Shown here one piece after another: positions 41,594 through 49,609 of a stretch of 64,000 nucleotides of DNA. The position numbers and the translations under genes are program-made. Numbering within the stretch: position 1 is the first letter of the stretch; the number at the start of each line of letters is the position of its first letter. Location of the stretch: contig NZ_JAJPWV010000003.1 of the NCBI RefSeq assembly GCF_021215455.1, positions 558,001 through 622,000 on the forward strand, read 5' to 3'. Source of the stretch: Mucilaginibacter roseus (GTDB taxonomy: Bacteria; Bacteroidota; Bacteroidia; Sphingobacteriales; Sphingobacteriaceae). Under the pieces are notes generated by a model, which worked only from the letters and a program-made list of their open reading frames with translations, ran no database searches and was not told the origin of the DNA.

Positions 41594-42811
41594 GTGACAT
41601 TCCAGGATTTTAATTTTAACAGTGATTTATTAGAAGGCGTTTTGAGCATGGGTTACACCAAGCCAACCCCCATACAGGAAATGGCAATTCCGGTTATTAT
41701 GGAAGGTAACGACCTGATAGCCTGTGCCCAAACAGGCACCGGCAAAACCGCATCATTTTTACTGCCGGTGCTAAATTTTATCACTGAAGAGCATAAGCAT
41801 TACACAACCGCACTTGTACTTACCCCCACGCGTGAGCTGGCACAACAGATAGATCAGCAGGTTGAAGGGCTGGCTTACTTTACCGGCATAAGCTCGCTTG
41901 CTGTATTTGGCGGCGGTGATGGTATTGTGTATGAGCAGCAGCGCCGCGGCATTCAAAATAACGTAAATATCATTATAGCCACACCCGGCAGGTTGATCGC
42001 GCACTTAACATCTGGCGTGTTAAAGCTTAACCACATACGCCACCTGATACTTGACGAGGCCGACCGTATGTTGGATATGGGTTTTCAGGATGATATTACG
42101 CGCATCATCAGTTATCTGCCTAAAAAAAGGCAAACGCTGTTGTTTTCAGCAACTATGCCGCCGCGTATCCGCTCACTGGCCAAAACGGTGTTGCATAATC
42201 CGCAGCAGATAAATCTTGCTGTATCACAGCCGGCAGTAGGCATTGATCAGCAGGTATACTACATTGCCGATCAGCAAAAAAATGGTTTGGTTAAAATGCT
42301 GCTACGCGATGGCAACTATAACAGCATCATTATCTTTTCATCAACCAAGGATAAGGTGAAGGAGGTTTACAAGGATTTGAAGAGAAGCAATTTGAAAATC
42401 AGCGCCTTTCACTCTGACCTGGAGCAGGCCGAACGAGAGCAGATCTTGCTGGAATTTAAAAACAAGAGCTTGCCGATCATCATTGGTACTGATGCGCTTT
42501 CGCGTGGTATTGATGTGGAAGGTATCGACCTGGTGATCAATTACGATGTTCCGCCCGATCCGGAGGATTACATTCACCGCATTGGCCGTACAGCACGTGC
42601 CGCTACCACCGGAACGGCTATTACCCTGGTAAATCAACGTGATCTGCGCCGGTTTAAGAGCATCGAATCGCTCATAGAAAAAACGATAGAGCAAAAGCCG
42701 ATACCTGCCGAGTTGGGTGAAGCGCCCGTATTAACGGAAGAAAAGAAGCCTCATTTTAAGCGTAAAAATAAACGCTTTGGTAATAAAAAGAAACCAACAA
42801 ACAACCAATGA
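41594..42811 (+). CDS. DEAD-box RNA helicase (RhlE-like)
   Basis: A 405 aa SF2 RNA helicase starting at GTG 41594. Motifs are the Q motif GYTKPTPIQEMAIP, Walker A AQTGTGKT, PTRELAQQ, TPGRL, DEAD, SAT, SRGIDVEGIDLVINYD and HRIGRTARA, with a Lys/Arg-rich C-terminal tail (HFKRKNKRFGNKKK). It is an RhlE/CsdA-type protein with likely roles in RNA unwinding at low temperature or ribosome assembly. Its stop overlaps the start of the GH43 gene by 4 bp. Confidence 0.95.
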   Translation: MTFQDFNFNSDLLEGVLSMGYTKPTPIQEMAIPVIMEGNDLIACAQTGTGKTASFLLPVLNFITEEHKHYTTALVLTPTRELAQQIDQQVEGLAYFTGISSLAVFGGGDGIVYEQQRRGIQNNVNIIIATPGRLIAHLTSGVLKLNHIRHLILDEADRMLDMGFQDDITRIISYLPKKRQTLLFSATMPPRIRSLAKTVLHNPQQINLAVSQPAVGIDQQVYYIADQQKNGLVKMLLRDGNYNSIIIFSSTKDKVKEVYKDLKRSNLKISAFHSDLEQAEREQILLEFKNKSLPIIIGTDALSRGIDVEGIDLVINYDVPPDPEDYIHRIGRTARAATTGTAITLVNQRDLRRFKSIESLIEKTIEQKPIPAELGEAPVLTEEKKPHFKRKNKRFGNKKKPTNNQ

Positions 42812-43788
42812 AATTAAGAACTATACTTTTAATGGGCGTGCTTGCGGCATCAACACAACTGTCATTAGCCCAGGAAAAAAAGGAAACATCAGGCAACCCG
42901 ATATTCGAGGGATGGTATGCCGACCCGGAGGCGGCTATTTTTGGTAAAACGTTTTGGGTTTACCCTACTTACTCTGCGCCGTATAACCAGCAGATTAAGT
43001 TTGATGCTTTTTCATCAACTGATCTGGTGCATTGGACTAAGCATCCAAGCATTGTTGATACCTCGGCTTTAAAATGGGTAAAGCGAGCATTATGGGCGCC
43101 GGCCATCACAAAAAAAGGCAATAAATACTATTTATTTTTTGGGGCGAATGATATTCAGAATAACAATGAATATGGTGGCATAGGCGTAGCAGTGAGCGAC
43201 AACCCGGCGGGGCCATTTAAAGATCATTTAGGCAAGCCGCTGATTGATAAGATCATTAATAAAGCGCAGCCTATCGACCAGTTTGTGTTTAACGACAATG
43301 GTAAATATTACATTATTTACGGCGGCTGGGGCCAGTGTAACATTGCCCAGCTAAATAAGGACTTTACAGGTTTAGTTCCGTTTGAGAATGGCGAAACTTA
43401 TAAATTAATAACGCCTGAAGGTTATGTAGAAGGCCCGGTAATGTTTAAACGCAAGGGTAAATATTACTTTATGTGGAGTGAAGGTGGCTGGACAGGCCCT
43501 GATTACCGTGTGGCTTACGCCATTGGCGATTCACCAACCGGACCGTTCAAACGCATTAATACCATCCTTAAACAGGATGCCAGTATTGCGACCGGCGCAG
43601 GCCACCATTCTATGATTAACATACCCGGTACTGACGAATGGTATATTATTTACCACCGCCGACCACTTACTGAAACAGACGGTAATCACCGTGCAACATG
43701 TATAGATCGAATCTATTTTGACGAAAACGGGGAAATAAAACCTGTTAAAATCACCAATGAAGGTGTGCCTGCAAGAAAGATTAAATAA
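42808..43788 (+). CDS. Glycoside hydrolase family 43 protein
   Basis: A 326 aa five-bladed beta-propeller enzyme with a signal peptide (about 1-21, SLA-QEK). GWYADPEAAIFGKTFWVYPT gives the catalytic-base aspartate blade, RALWAPAITKKGNKYYLFFG the second, DQFVFNDNGKYYIIYGG the transition-state Asp and EGPVMFKRKGKYYFMWSEGG the acid Glu; HHSMINIPGTDEWYIIYHR is near the end. It is probably an arabinofuranosidase, xylosidase or galactosidase; specificity cannot be read. No SusCD pair is adjacent. It is translated from the same mRNA as the DEAD helicase. Confidence 0.92.
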   Translation: MKLRTILLMGVLAASTQLSLAQEKKETSGNPIFEGWYADPEAAIFGKTFWVYPTYSAPYNQQIKFDAFSSTDLVHWTKHPSIVDTSALKWVKRALWAPAITKKGNKYYLFFGANDIQNNNEYGGIGVAVSDNPAGPFKDHLGKPLIDKIINKAQPIDQFVFNDNGKYYIIYGGWGQCNIAQLNKDFTGLVPFENGETYKLITPEGYVEGPVMFKRKGKYYFMWSEGGWTGPDYRVAYAIGDSPTGPFKRINTILKQDASIATGAGHHSMINIPGTDEWYIIYHRRPLTETDGNHRATCIDRIYFDENGEIKPVKITNEGVPARKIK

Positions 43789-43802
43789 TAGTAGTTTAAG
43801 AT

Positions 43803-43835
43803 AAAAAAACCCGCTGGGCCTCGCGCCTGGCGGGT
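43803..43835 (-). terminator. Minus-strand intrinsic terminator
   Basis: A stem of ACCCGC/GCGGGT with an inner GGC/GCC, preceded on the plus strand by seven A residues, so the T-run exists only on the minus strand. It may be a second stop for the candidate small RNA at 43882-43985. The 389-bp gap 43789-44177 holds that RNA, this terminator and A/T-rich upstream sequence for the next gene. Confidence 0.7.
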
Positions 43836-43881
43836 AACCAATTAAATTAAACTATACTTTTTATTGAAAAAAAGCCAAATC

Positions 43882-43985
43882 AAAAAGCTGCAAAGGGCAG
43901 CTAAACTTTTTGTTCAGGTAACGGATAACTCAACGTCTACAGGAACACTTAATACAATCGAACCTATGCTATAGAAATCGATTGA
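43882..43985 (-). ncRNA. Candidate structured small RNA, about 104 nt
   Basis: On the minus strand, a TACTTTTG box (43999-43992) is followed by a perfect 5' hairpin CAATCGA...TCGATTG (43984-43955) with an inner CTAT-AGC-ATAG. A second possible stem uses GTTC/GAAC, and the end is the terminator AGCTGC-CCTTT-GCAGCT plus a T-run (43902-43882). There is no coding frame. The length and three-hairpin form would suit a 6S-like or other regulatory RNA, but I cannot assign a family. Confidence 0.5.
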
Positions 43986-43991
43986 ATGCTG

Positions 43992-43999
43992 CAAAAGTA
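43992..43999 (-). promoter_or_regulatory. -7 element of the candidate small RNA
   Basis: TACTTTTG matches TAnnTTTG. A TTG lies only 12 bp upstream (44014-44012), shorter than usual, so the -33 element is weak. Confidence 0.4.
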
Positions 44000-44177
44000 A
44001 CTCTATTTGCGCAATATTATTGTAATAATAACACTTTCTCTTTTAATATTATTATCCGGTAATAGTACACAATTAGCACAAAAAGTTGTAAAAACGTTTT
44101 ATATACGTTGCAACAAGCTTTTTATGGTAAAAGTTTTACCAATTACAGTAAAAATAATTTTCATAAGTTAGCGCTAT

Positions 44178-44684
44178 ATGTTTAAACGGTTACATGTTTT
44201 ATGCGTTGCGCTGATGTGCTATTGCGTAGGCTTTGCGCAACAAACCAAAAGCTTTTTAATAAGCGGCGAGGTAATTAAGCAACAATTAATTACTGTTGAC
44301 TCGCTTAAGCGATACAAGTTGTATTATATCGACAGCCTTAATGTAACCAGCCATACAGGCGCGTTTAAGCATAAAGACGAAAAACTAAAAGGCATTTTGC
44401 TTAGAGACGTACTAAGCCATACTAAGTTTAAGGTTGGTAGTCCGAAACTGTTAAGTGAGCTTTACCTGGTTTTTGTGGCGAGCGATGGTTATAAAGTGGT
44501 TTACTCCTGGAATGAGTTGTATAATACCGCCGTTGGTGAAACTGTATACCTGCTGGTTGAAAAGAATGGTATTGATATCACCGCAATGCCCGAAAGCATA
44601 CAGATGCTTTCTGCTAAAGATTACAAAACCGGCAGGCGTTATCTGCATAACCTGAGTAAAATTGTGGTAGCGAAAGCCCCCTGA
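44178..44684 (+). CDS. Secreted protein with a molybdopterin-binding (SUOX-like) domain pattern
   Basis: A 168 aa protein with a signal peptide (about 1-20, GFA-QQT). The rest follows the pattern of the oxidoreductase molybdopterin-binding domain: ISGEVIKQ, YKHKDEKLKGILLRDVL-like segments, VFVASDGYKVVYSWNELYNT and YKTGRRYLHNLSKIVV. It is shorter than true sulfite-oxidase-type domains and lacks the catalytic Cys, so it may bind the cofactor or a metal-oxyanion without being an enzyme. It converges on modC with no gap, which fits a molybdenum link. Family assignment is by eye. Confidence 0.6.
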   Translation: MFKRLHVLCVALMCYCVGFAQQTKSFLISGEVIKQQLITVDSLKRYKLYYIDSLNVTSHTGAFKHKDEKLKGILLRDVLSHTKFKVGSPKLLSELYLVFVASDGYKVVYSWNELYNTAVGETVYLLVEKNGIDITAMPESIQMLSAKDYKTGRRYLHNLSKIVVAKAP

Positions 44685-45305
44685 TCATTCTCCCATACTG
44701 ATTTCATTACCTGTAAAAACATCCAGTTCCATCGGATAGTGGCTAACTATTACCGCGGTAGTTTTGATTTCTTCAAAAAGTATGTTTAACGCCGGTAAAA
44801 ACCTCGACTTGGTTTTACTATCCAATGCCGAAAATGGCTCGTCCATTAAAACCAGTTTTGGTTTTATAGCAAGCGCACGAACAACCGCAAGGCGCTGTTG
44901 TTGCCCGCCTGATAGATGTATAGGTTTGTGATCAGCGAATGTCGTTAGCTCAGCTATATTTAGCAGGCGGTTTATCCATTCCGCGTCTTTTGTAGCATAT
45001 TGCAAATGCTGCAGCACCGTCATGTTCGGGAATAAGGCGTAATCCTGGAATACAAATCCGGCAAGGCGTTTTTGAGGTGGTAGATTTATTTCCCTTTCAG
45101 TGTCCAGCCAAATAGAACCGTTTACAGAAATACGTCCCGATTCAGACGTTATTAACCCCGCTATAATTTTTAATAACGTTGTTTTGCCTGCACCGGATGG
45201 TCCCGTTATTTTAGTAACCATATGTAACGGGAAACGGCCCGAGAATTTTATCGATTGCCCGCCGTTGTACATGTTTAACTTTTTTTCAATATTGATCTCG
45301 ATCAT
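44685..45305 (-). CDS. modC: Molybdate ABC transporter ATP-binding protein
   Basis: A 206 aa ABC ATPase: Walker A GPSGAGKTT, Q-loop FVFQDYALFPNMTVLQHL, signature HLSGGQQQRLAVVRAL, Walker B KLVLMDEPFSALD and the switch His in VSHYPMEL. It lacks the C-terminal TOBE (Mop) regulatory domain of E. coli ModC (about 350 aa). It overlaps modB by 4 bp, giving the order modA-modB-modC. Confidence 0.92.
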   Translation of the reverse strand: MIEINIEKKLNMYNGGQSIKFSGRFPLHMVTKITGPSGAGKTTLLKIIAGLITSESGRISVNGSIWLDTEREINLPPQKRLAGFVFQDYALFPNMTVLQHLQYATKDAEWINRLLNIAELTTFADHKPIHLSGGQQQRLAVVRALAIKPKLVLMDEPFSALDSKTKSRFLPALNILFEEIKTTAVIVSHYPMELDVFTGNEISMGE

Positions 45306-45973
45306 TCCAACGGGGACTTAGCTTGTGTACGATTATAGATAAATACGCCCATCAACAATAAAAAAGTAATACCGAACAGCAAAACAGAGTAATTGGCGGC
45401 AAGGCTATAATCCATTTGCTCAACAGCATCATACACCGCTACTGATGCAACGCGCGTAACGCCGGGAATGTTACCACCAATCATCAGCACCACGCCAAAC
45501 TCACCCAACGTGTGAGCAAAGGTTAATACCGCAGCCGTTAGGAGCGCCGGCTTTATGTTAGGCAGCAGTATATATCTGAAGGTTTGCCACTCCGATTTAC
45601 CCATCGTATACGATGCCTGGGCAAGTGACGGTGGCAATTGTTGCAATGCTGACTTAACCGGCCCCGCCATAAATGGTAAGCTGTATACTACCGACGCTAA
45701 TACCAAGCCGGGAAACGAGAAAACCAGTTGCACATCAAACACATCATTCAGCCATTTACCTAACCCAAGTTGCGGACTAAAAGCTAACAGCAGATAAAAG
45801 CCTAATACCGATGGCGGCAGTACAAGCGGCATGGTGATCAGCACCTCTGCCAGCATCCTGAAAAGGGTACGCTTTTTTGACAGCCACCAGGCCAACGGCA
45901 GGCAGATGATCAACAGCAGCAAGGTTGTTACTACAGCCAGCTTAAGTGATAGCCAAATTGGTGCAGCATCCAT
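45302..45973 (-). CDS. modB: Molybdate ABC transporter permease
   Basis: A 223 aa permease with five or six membrane helices and the EAA loop region (SLAQASYTMGKSEWQTFRYI, LLPNIKPALLTAAVLTFAHT, then LGEFGVVLMIGGNIPG), all typical of ModB. Its start codon lies 3 bp after the modA stop, and its end overlaps modC by 4 bp. Confidence 0.95.
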   Translation of the reverse strand: MDAAPIWLSLKLAVVTTLLLLIICLPLAWWLSKKRTLFRMLAEVLITMPLVLPPSVLGFYLLLAFSPQLGLGKWLNDVFDVQLVFSFPGLVLASVVYSLPFMAGPVKSALQQLPPSLAQASYTMGKSEWQTFRYILLPNIKPALLTAAVLTFAHTLGEFGVVLMIGGNIPGVTRVASVAVYDAVEQMDYSLAANYSVLLFGITFLLLMGVFIYNRTQAKSPLE

Positions 45974-45976
45974 TAT

Positions 45977-46723
45977 TTATCGGTAACCATATTGTTTAAA
46001 AATGCGTTTTGCCGCCGGACTTAGCAGAAAATCGTAAAATTTCCGAGCATCGGCCTTATGCTTTCCGGCTTTTAACAGCACCATCGCTTGTTTTATTGGG
46101 GAGTAAGCGCTACTATCCATTTTAAGCCAATACAGTTTGGTTTTCAATTGCGGGTCTTTAATTAAAGCCTCTGTTGTAAACCCCGCAGATACAACACCGG
46201 TCGTAATATAAGTGTTCACCTGCGATATGCTTTCGCCATACACCAACTTAGGTTTTAGGATGTTTAGCACACCACCTGCTTTGAAAACTTCCATAGCCGC
46301 TTTGCCATAAGGGGCAGTTGACGGGTTTGCTATCACGATTTTTTTCGTGGCATTATCAGTCAGCAGTGCTTTCCATTTTTTTGCATCGATAGGTTGTTGA
46401 CTGCATAATATAAGACTACCTGATGCATAAATCGTAGGTTTATTGATAGCATAGCCCTTATTGTGTAATGTTTCAGCAAAGGCTACGTCGGCTGATAAAA
46501 ATATGTCATAAGGCGCGCCGTTCATGGCCTGCGCCGTTAAATTACCTGATGCTCCGCTGATAACGGCTATGCTAATGCCCAATTGCTTTTTAAATTCAGC
46601 AGCGAGCGGTTTCATAACGCTTTGCAGGTTTGCCGCGGCAGCTACTTTAACGTCCTGCGCGATTACCGGCAACCAAACCGCAAGTATTAACAACATTAAC
46701 CAGCCCTTTTTATAACATATCAT
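45977..46723 (-). CDS. modA: Molybdate ABC transporter substrate-binding protein
   Basis: A 248 aa periplasmic binding protein with a signal peptide (about 1-22, VIA-QDV). ModA features are VAAAANLQSVMKPLAAEFKK, ISGASGNLTAQ, GAPYDIFLSADVAFAE, NPSTAPYGKAAMEVFK and ALIKDPQL. It binds molybdate or tungstate and delivers it to ModBC. It is the first gene of the operon; upstream lies the amtB terminator. Confidence 0.94.
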   Translation of the reverse strand: MICYKKGWLMLLILAVWLPVIAQDVKVAAAANLQSVMKPLAAEFKKQLGISIAVISGASGNLTAQAMNGAPYDIFLSADVAFAETLHNKGYAINKPTIYASGSLILCSQQPIDAKKWKALLTDNATKKIVIANPSTAPYGKAAMEVFKAGGVLNILKPKLVYGESISQVNTYITTGVVSAGFTTEALIKDPQLKTKLYWLKMDSSAYSPIKQAMVLLKAGKHKADARKFYDFLLSPAAKRIFKQYGYR

Positions 46724-46751
46724 ACATTAACAAATATAAAAGGCTGTAAAT

Positions 46752-46780
46752 AAAAAAGGCTGCACCTGGAGGGCGCAGCC
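46752..46780 (-). terminator. Terminator of amtB
   Basis: GGCTGC (46758-46763) and GCAGCC (46775-46780) form the stem. The six A residues before it on the plus strand become the T-run on the minus strand. Confidence 0.8.
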
Positions 46781-46825
46781 GGTAAATAAATACAATGGTC
46801 AGTTAATATTTATTGAAAATCTTGA

Positions 46826-48136
46826 TTATAATTCTTCGTCGTGCTGGCTAACGTCAAGGCCGATAGCTTCCTCTTCAGGAGTAACACGCAGTTTTGAGAT
46901 CAGGTCAGTAACCTTTAGCAGGATGAATGAACCGATAAATGCGAATGCTGATACGCCAACCAAAGCAATAAGGTGAGTTACAAACAGCTTGGTATCGCCA
47001 TAAAATAAACCATTACCGGTAGTGTTGGCGCTATTTACGTTAGCATGAGCAAATACACCGGTTAACAGCATACCTACCATACCACCAACGCCATGGCAAG
47101 GGAATACGTCAAGCGTATCGTCAATGCTGGTTTTGCTGCGCCAGATTACTACCAAATTACTTACAACGGCGGCAACAATACCGATAATTAGTGAATGCGG
47201 GATAGTTACAAAACCGGCAGCAGGTGTAATGGCCACCAAACCTACAACAGCACCTATACATGCACCTACAACAGATGGCTTTTTACCGCGCAGCATATCA
47301 AAAAATATCCAGGCGATAGCGGCGGCAGCTGATGCTGTGGTTGTAGTACCTAAAGCTGTAGCTGCAAGTGCGTTAGCACCTAAAGCCGAACCCGCGTTGA
47401 AGCCGAACCAGCCGAACCAAAGTAAACCTGTACCCAACAGCACATAGCTGATACGGGCTGGAGCGTGTGCTTTATCTGTACGTTGTTTAAGGTAGATAGC
47501 TGATGCCAGAGCTGCCCAACCTGCCGACATGTGTACTACGGTACCACCGGCAAAATCCAACACCCCTAATTTAAAGAAGAAACCTTCCGGGTGCCAGGTA
47601 GCATGCGCCAGCGGGGCATAAATGAATATCATAAACAAACAAAGAAATATCACATAAGAGTTAAAGCGGATACGCTCGGCAAAAGCACCGGTTATAAGCG
47701 CCGGGGTAATTACGGCAAACTTTAACTGGAACATGGCGAATAACACCAACGGAATGGTTGGCGCTAACGGCCAGGTATCGTTACCCAGCATCCCCTTCAT
47801 CATAAAGAAGGTAGATGGATCGCCCAGGAAGCCGCCGAACATGTCTTTACCGAAAGCAAGGCTGAAGCCAAACACCACCCATAAAATAGTGATGATGCCC
47901 ATACACACAAAGCTTTGCATCATGGTAGAAAGTACGTTTTTTTTGCTCACCATACCACCGTAAAAGAAGGCCAGGCCCGGGGTCATGATGAGTACTAACG
48001 CGGTACTTACCAGCAGCCATGCAGTGTCGCCACTGTCAATTTTGCTATCGGCAATGGTAGTCACGTCAACAGAGGGGTAAATCAGTGCGAGCACGACAAC
48101 CACCACCAAAAGTAAAAAGGGTAGGATTTTTTTCAT
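46826..48136 (-). CDS. amtB: Ammonium transporter
   Basis: A 436 aa Amt-family channel with a hydrophobic N-terminal leader and about eleven membrane helices. Family features are DTAWLLVSTALVLIMTPGLA, FFYGGMV, FAERIRF, DFAGGTVVHMSAGWAALA (first pore His), GWFGFNAGSAL and DVFPCHGVGGMVGML (second His). The cytoplasmic tail ends in LDVSQHDEEL. No glnK/PII gene is adjacent, which is unusual for amtB but not rare in this phylum. It is a single-gene unit with its own terminator. Confidence 0.96.
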   Translation of the reverse strand: MKKILPFLLLVVVVVLALIYPSVDVTTIADSKIDSGDTAWLLVSTALVLIMTPGLAFFYGGMVSKKNVLSTMMQSFVCMGIITILWVVFGFSLAFGKDMFGGFLGDPSTFFMMKGMLGNDTWPLAPTIPLVLFAMFQLKFAVITPALITGAFAERIRFNSYVIFLCLFMIFIYAPLAHATWHPEGFFFKLGVLDFAGGTVVHMSAGWAALASAIYLKQRTDKAHAPARISYVLLGTGLLWFGWFGFNAGSALGANALAATALGTTTTASAAAAIAWIFFDMLRGKKPSVVGACIGAVVGLVAITPAAGFVTIPHSLIIGIVAAVVSNLVVIWRSKTSIDDTLDVFPCHGVGGMVGMLLTGVFAHANVNSANTTGNGLFYGDTKLFVTHLIALVGVSAFAFIGSFILLKVTDLISKLRVTPEEEAIGLDVSQHDEEL

Positions 48137-48577
48137 TTCGCTTTTTTTAGTTAGGGTTAATTATTTATTGAGGTTAATATTTTCTTCTTTTTTCTCGAAA
48201 CAAGATGACATTTGCACTTAATGCCTAATTCTCCGATTAAATCGTCAACTTATCAACTATATAATTGACACAACAATCTAAATTATCGTATAATTTCATA
48301 AATCACATCGCAATATCAAAAATATTTCAATAAAAATAACATAAAATTAAAAATAATTCAAAAATAATATCTTCAAAATCGATTCTAAGTGAATAAATCC
48401 TTTAATTAATCGAATTATTTACTCAATAATCAATTGCTACCAATAAATTTTCTTCATTCTTGAAATAAATCAAACTGCTATTTTTTAATTACTATAAGGA
48501 ACAACCATATAAATGATCAAACCGGGTTCATTTCTTTAGTAAAACTCCGAAAGCTTAATCCAAACTAAATTTCAGGC
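48137..48577. other. A/T-rich intergenic region upstream of amtB, no gene seen
   Basis: About 440 bp of strongly A/T-rich sequence without an open frame, between amtB and the terminator of the next minus-strand gene. It presumably holds the amtB promoter. I found no exact TAnnTTTG with a spaced TTG and no long inverted repeat. Confidence 0.5.
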
Positions 48578-48610
48578 AAAAAAAAGAGGCCGAACATCAT
48601 GTCCGGCCTC
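48578..48610 (-). terminator. Terminator of the DUF4440-like gene
   Basis: GAGGCCG (48586-48592) and CGGCCTC (48604-48610) form the stem. An A-run at 48578-48585 becomes the T-run on the minus strand. Confidence 0.8.
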
Positions 48611-48633
48611 ACATCTCTAAAAATTCTTATCGA

Positions 48634-49515
48634 TTAGTTTTCTACTGCAGAGAATATCTCTAACAAAATGTTCCATTTATGGCTTTTATCCATCTCCCAA
48701 ACGCGCACGTAATTAAAATTGCTTACAATGTTGCCTTTTTTGATGCGGGCAGTGCCATAGCTGTATGCCAGATCGCTGCTTGCCGAACGGCCGGCATTAA
48801 CTGTTGATGCTGTAACGTATATAGCCTGGTTTTGTACAAAGCGCATCACCTGGTCCTGACCGGTCATAGCTTCAAAACCCGGGAAATAGTAACGCCCTTC
48901 CGGACTTAAAAATTCTTTATAAGCGCCGGCAGATGATTTTAAAAGCGCATCGTTAAATTGCTTATCAGTAGCCAGTATAATATTTTTTCCTTTAAAGGGA
49001 TCTTTGCTTGTAGAAGCCTTAACCGCTTCCGGGTCTTTAATATCCTCAATAGTTTCCTTTGTAGGTTCAGGGTGCTGAATGCCGAGGTTAATCAGCAATT
49101 TAAGCTTACCCTGTGCATCGCTGCGCCAAACCGAAACGCATTCGCCATAAATTTTATCATCGTCCTTCTTGCTGTTTTGATAGATATATGGTCCGGCAGT
49201 AAAAGCTAAGTCGCCACTGGCTGATATACGTGCAAATTTAGGCTGCCAGGTTAGCAAACCAGGTTGCTTGGCAATAGTGCCATAAAACTCGCTTATCTTA
49301 ACCGCGTTGGGTTTAAAAACAATACCTTCCGGATCAGCAACTGCTAAAAAACCGTCTTTAATGCCTTTGCGTGCTATCAATTTCTCAAAGGCGTTTTCTG
49401 CTGCTACAACGGTTTTTACTTCGGCCGGAGCACCACTTTGCGCGCTTGTTGTTTGTGCTGCCACAATGCCATTACAGGTAAACAGAATACCGGCGGCTAA
49501 TAGTAGTTTTTTCAT
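48634..49515 (-). CDS. Secreted protein with two SnoaL/DUF4440-like domains
   Basis: A 293 aa protein with a signal peptide (about 1-20, VAA-QTT). Two similar alpha+beta halves follow (about 30-150 and 185-290), each with a helix, an exposed catalytic-pocket-like segment (FYGTIAKQPGLLTWQP; FPGFEAMTGQDQVMRFV) and late strands (GDLAFTAGPYIYQ; DLAYSYGTARI). This is the NTF2-like/DUF4440 pattern. Function unknown. Confidence 0.75.
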   Translation of the reverse strand: MKKLLLAAGILFTCNGIVAAQTTSAQSGAPAEVKTVVAAENAFEKLIARKGIKDGFLAVADPEGIVFKPNAVKISEFYGTIAKQPGLLTWQPKFARISASGDLAFTAGPYIYQNSKKDDDKIYGECVSVWRSDAQGKLKLLINLGIQHPEPTKETIEDIKDPEAVKASTSKDPFKGKNIILATDKQFNDALLKSSAGAYKEFLSPEGRYYFPGFEAMTGQDQVMRFVQNQAIYVTASTVNAGRSASSDLAYSYGTARIKKGNIVSNFNYVRVWEMDKSHKWNILLEIFSAVEN

Positions 49516-49609
49516 AAATATGTGTATGGTGTATGTTGATTAATTGACAGATGCTACTTTAACGAATAATATGTTATGTAATTATACCTGCCTGTAATTT
49601 ATAAACAGT

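Noticed and set aside
43803..43835. Terminator of the GH43 gene
   Set aside because: The A/T-run orientation fits only the minus strand, while GH43 is on the plus strand.
43882..43985. Assignment of the candidate RNA as 6S RNA
   Set aside because: The length is suitable, but I could not see the long central open bubble that defines 6S RNA, so no family name is given.
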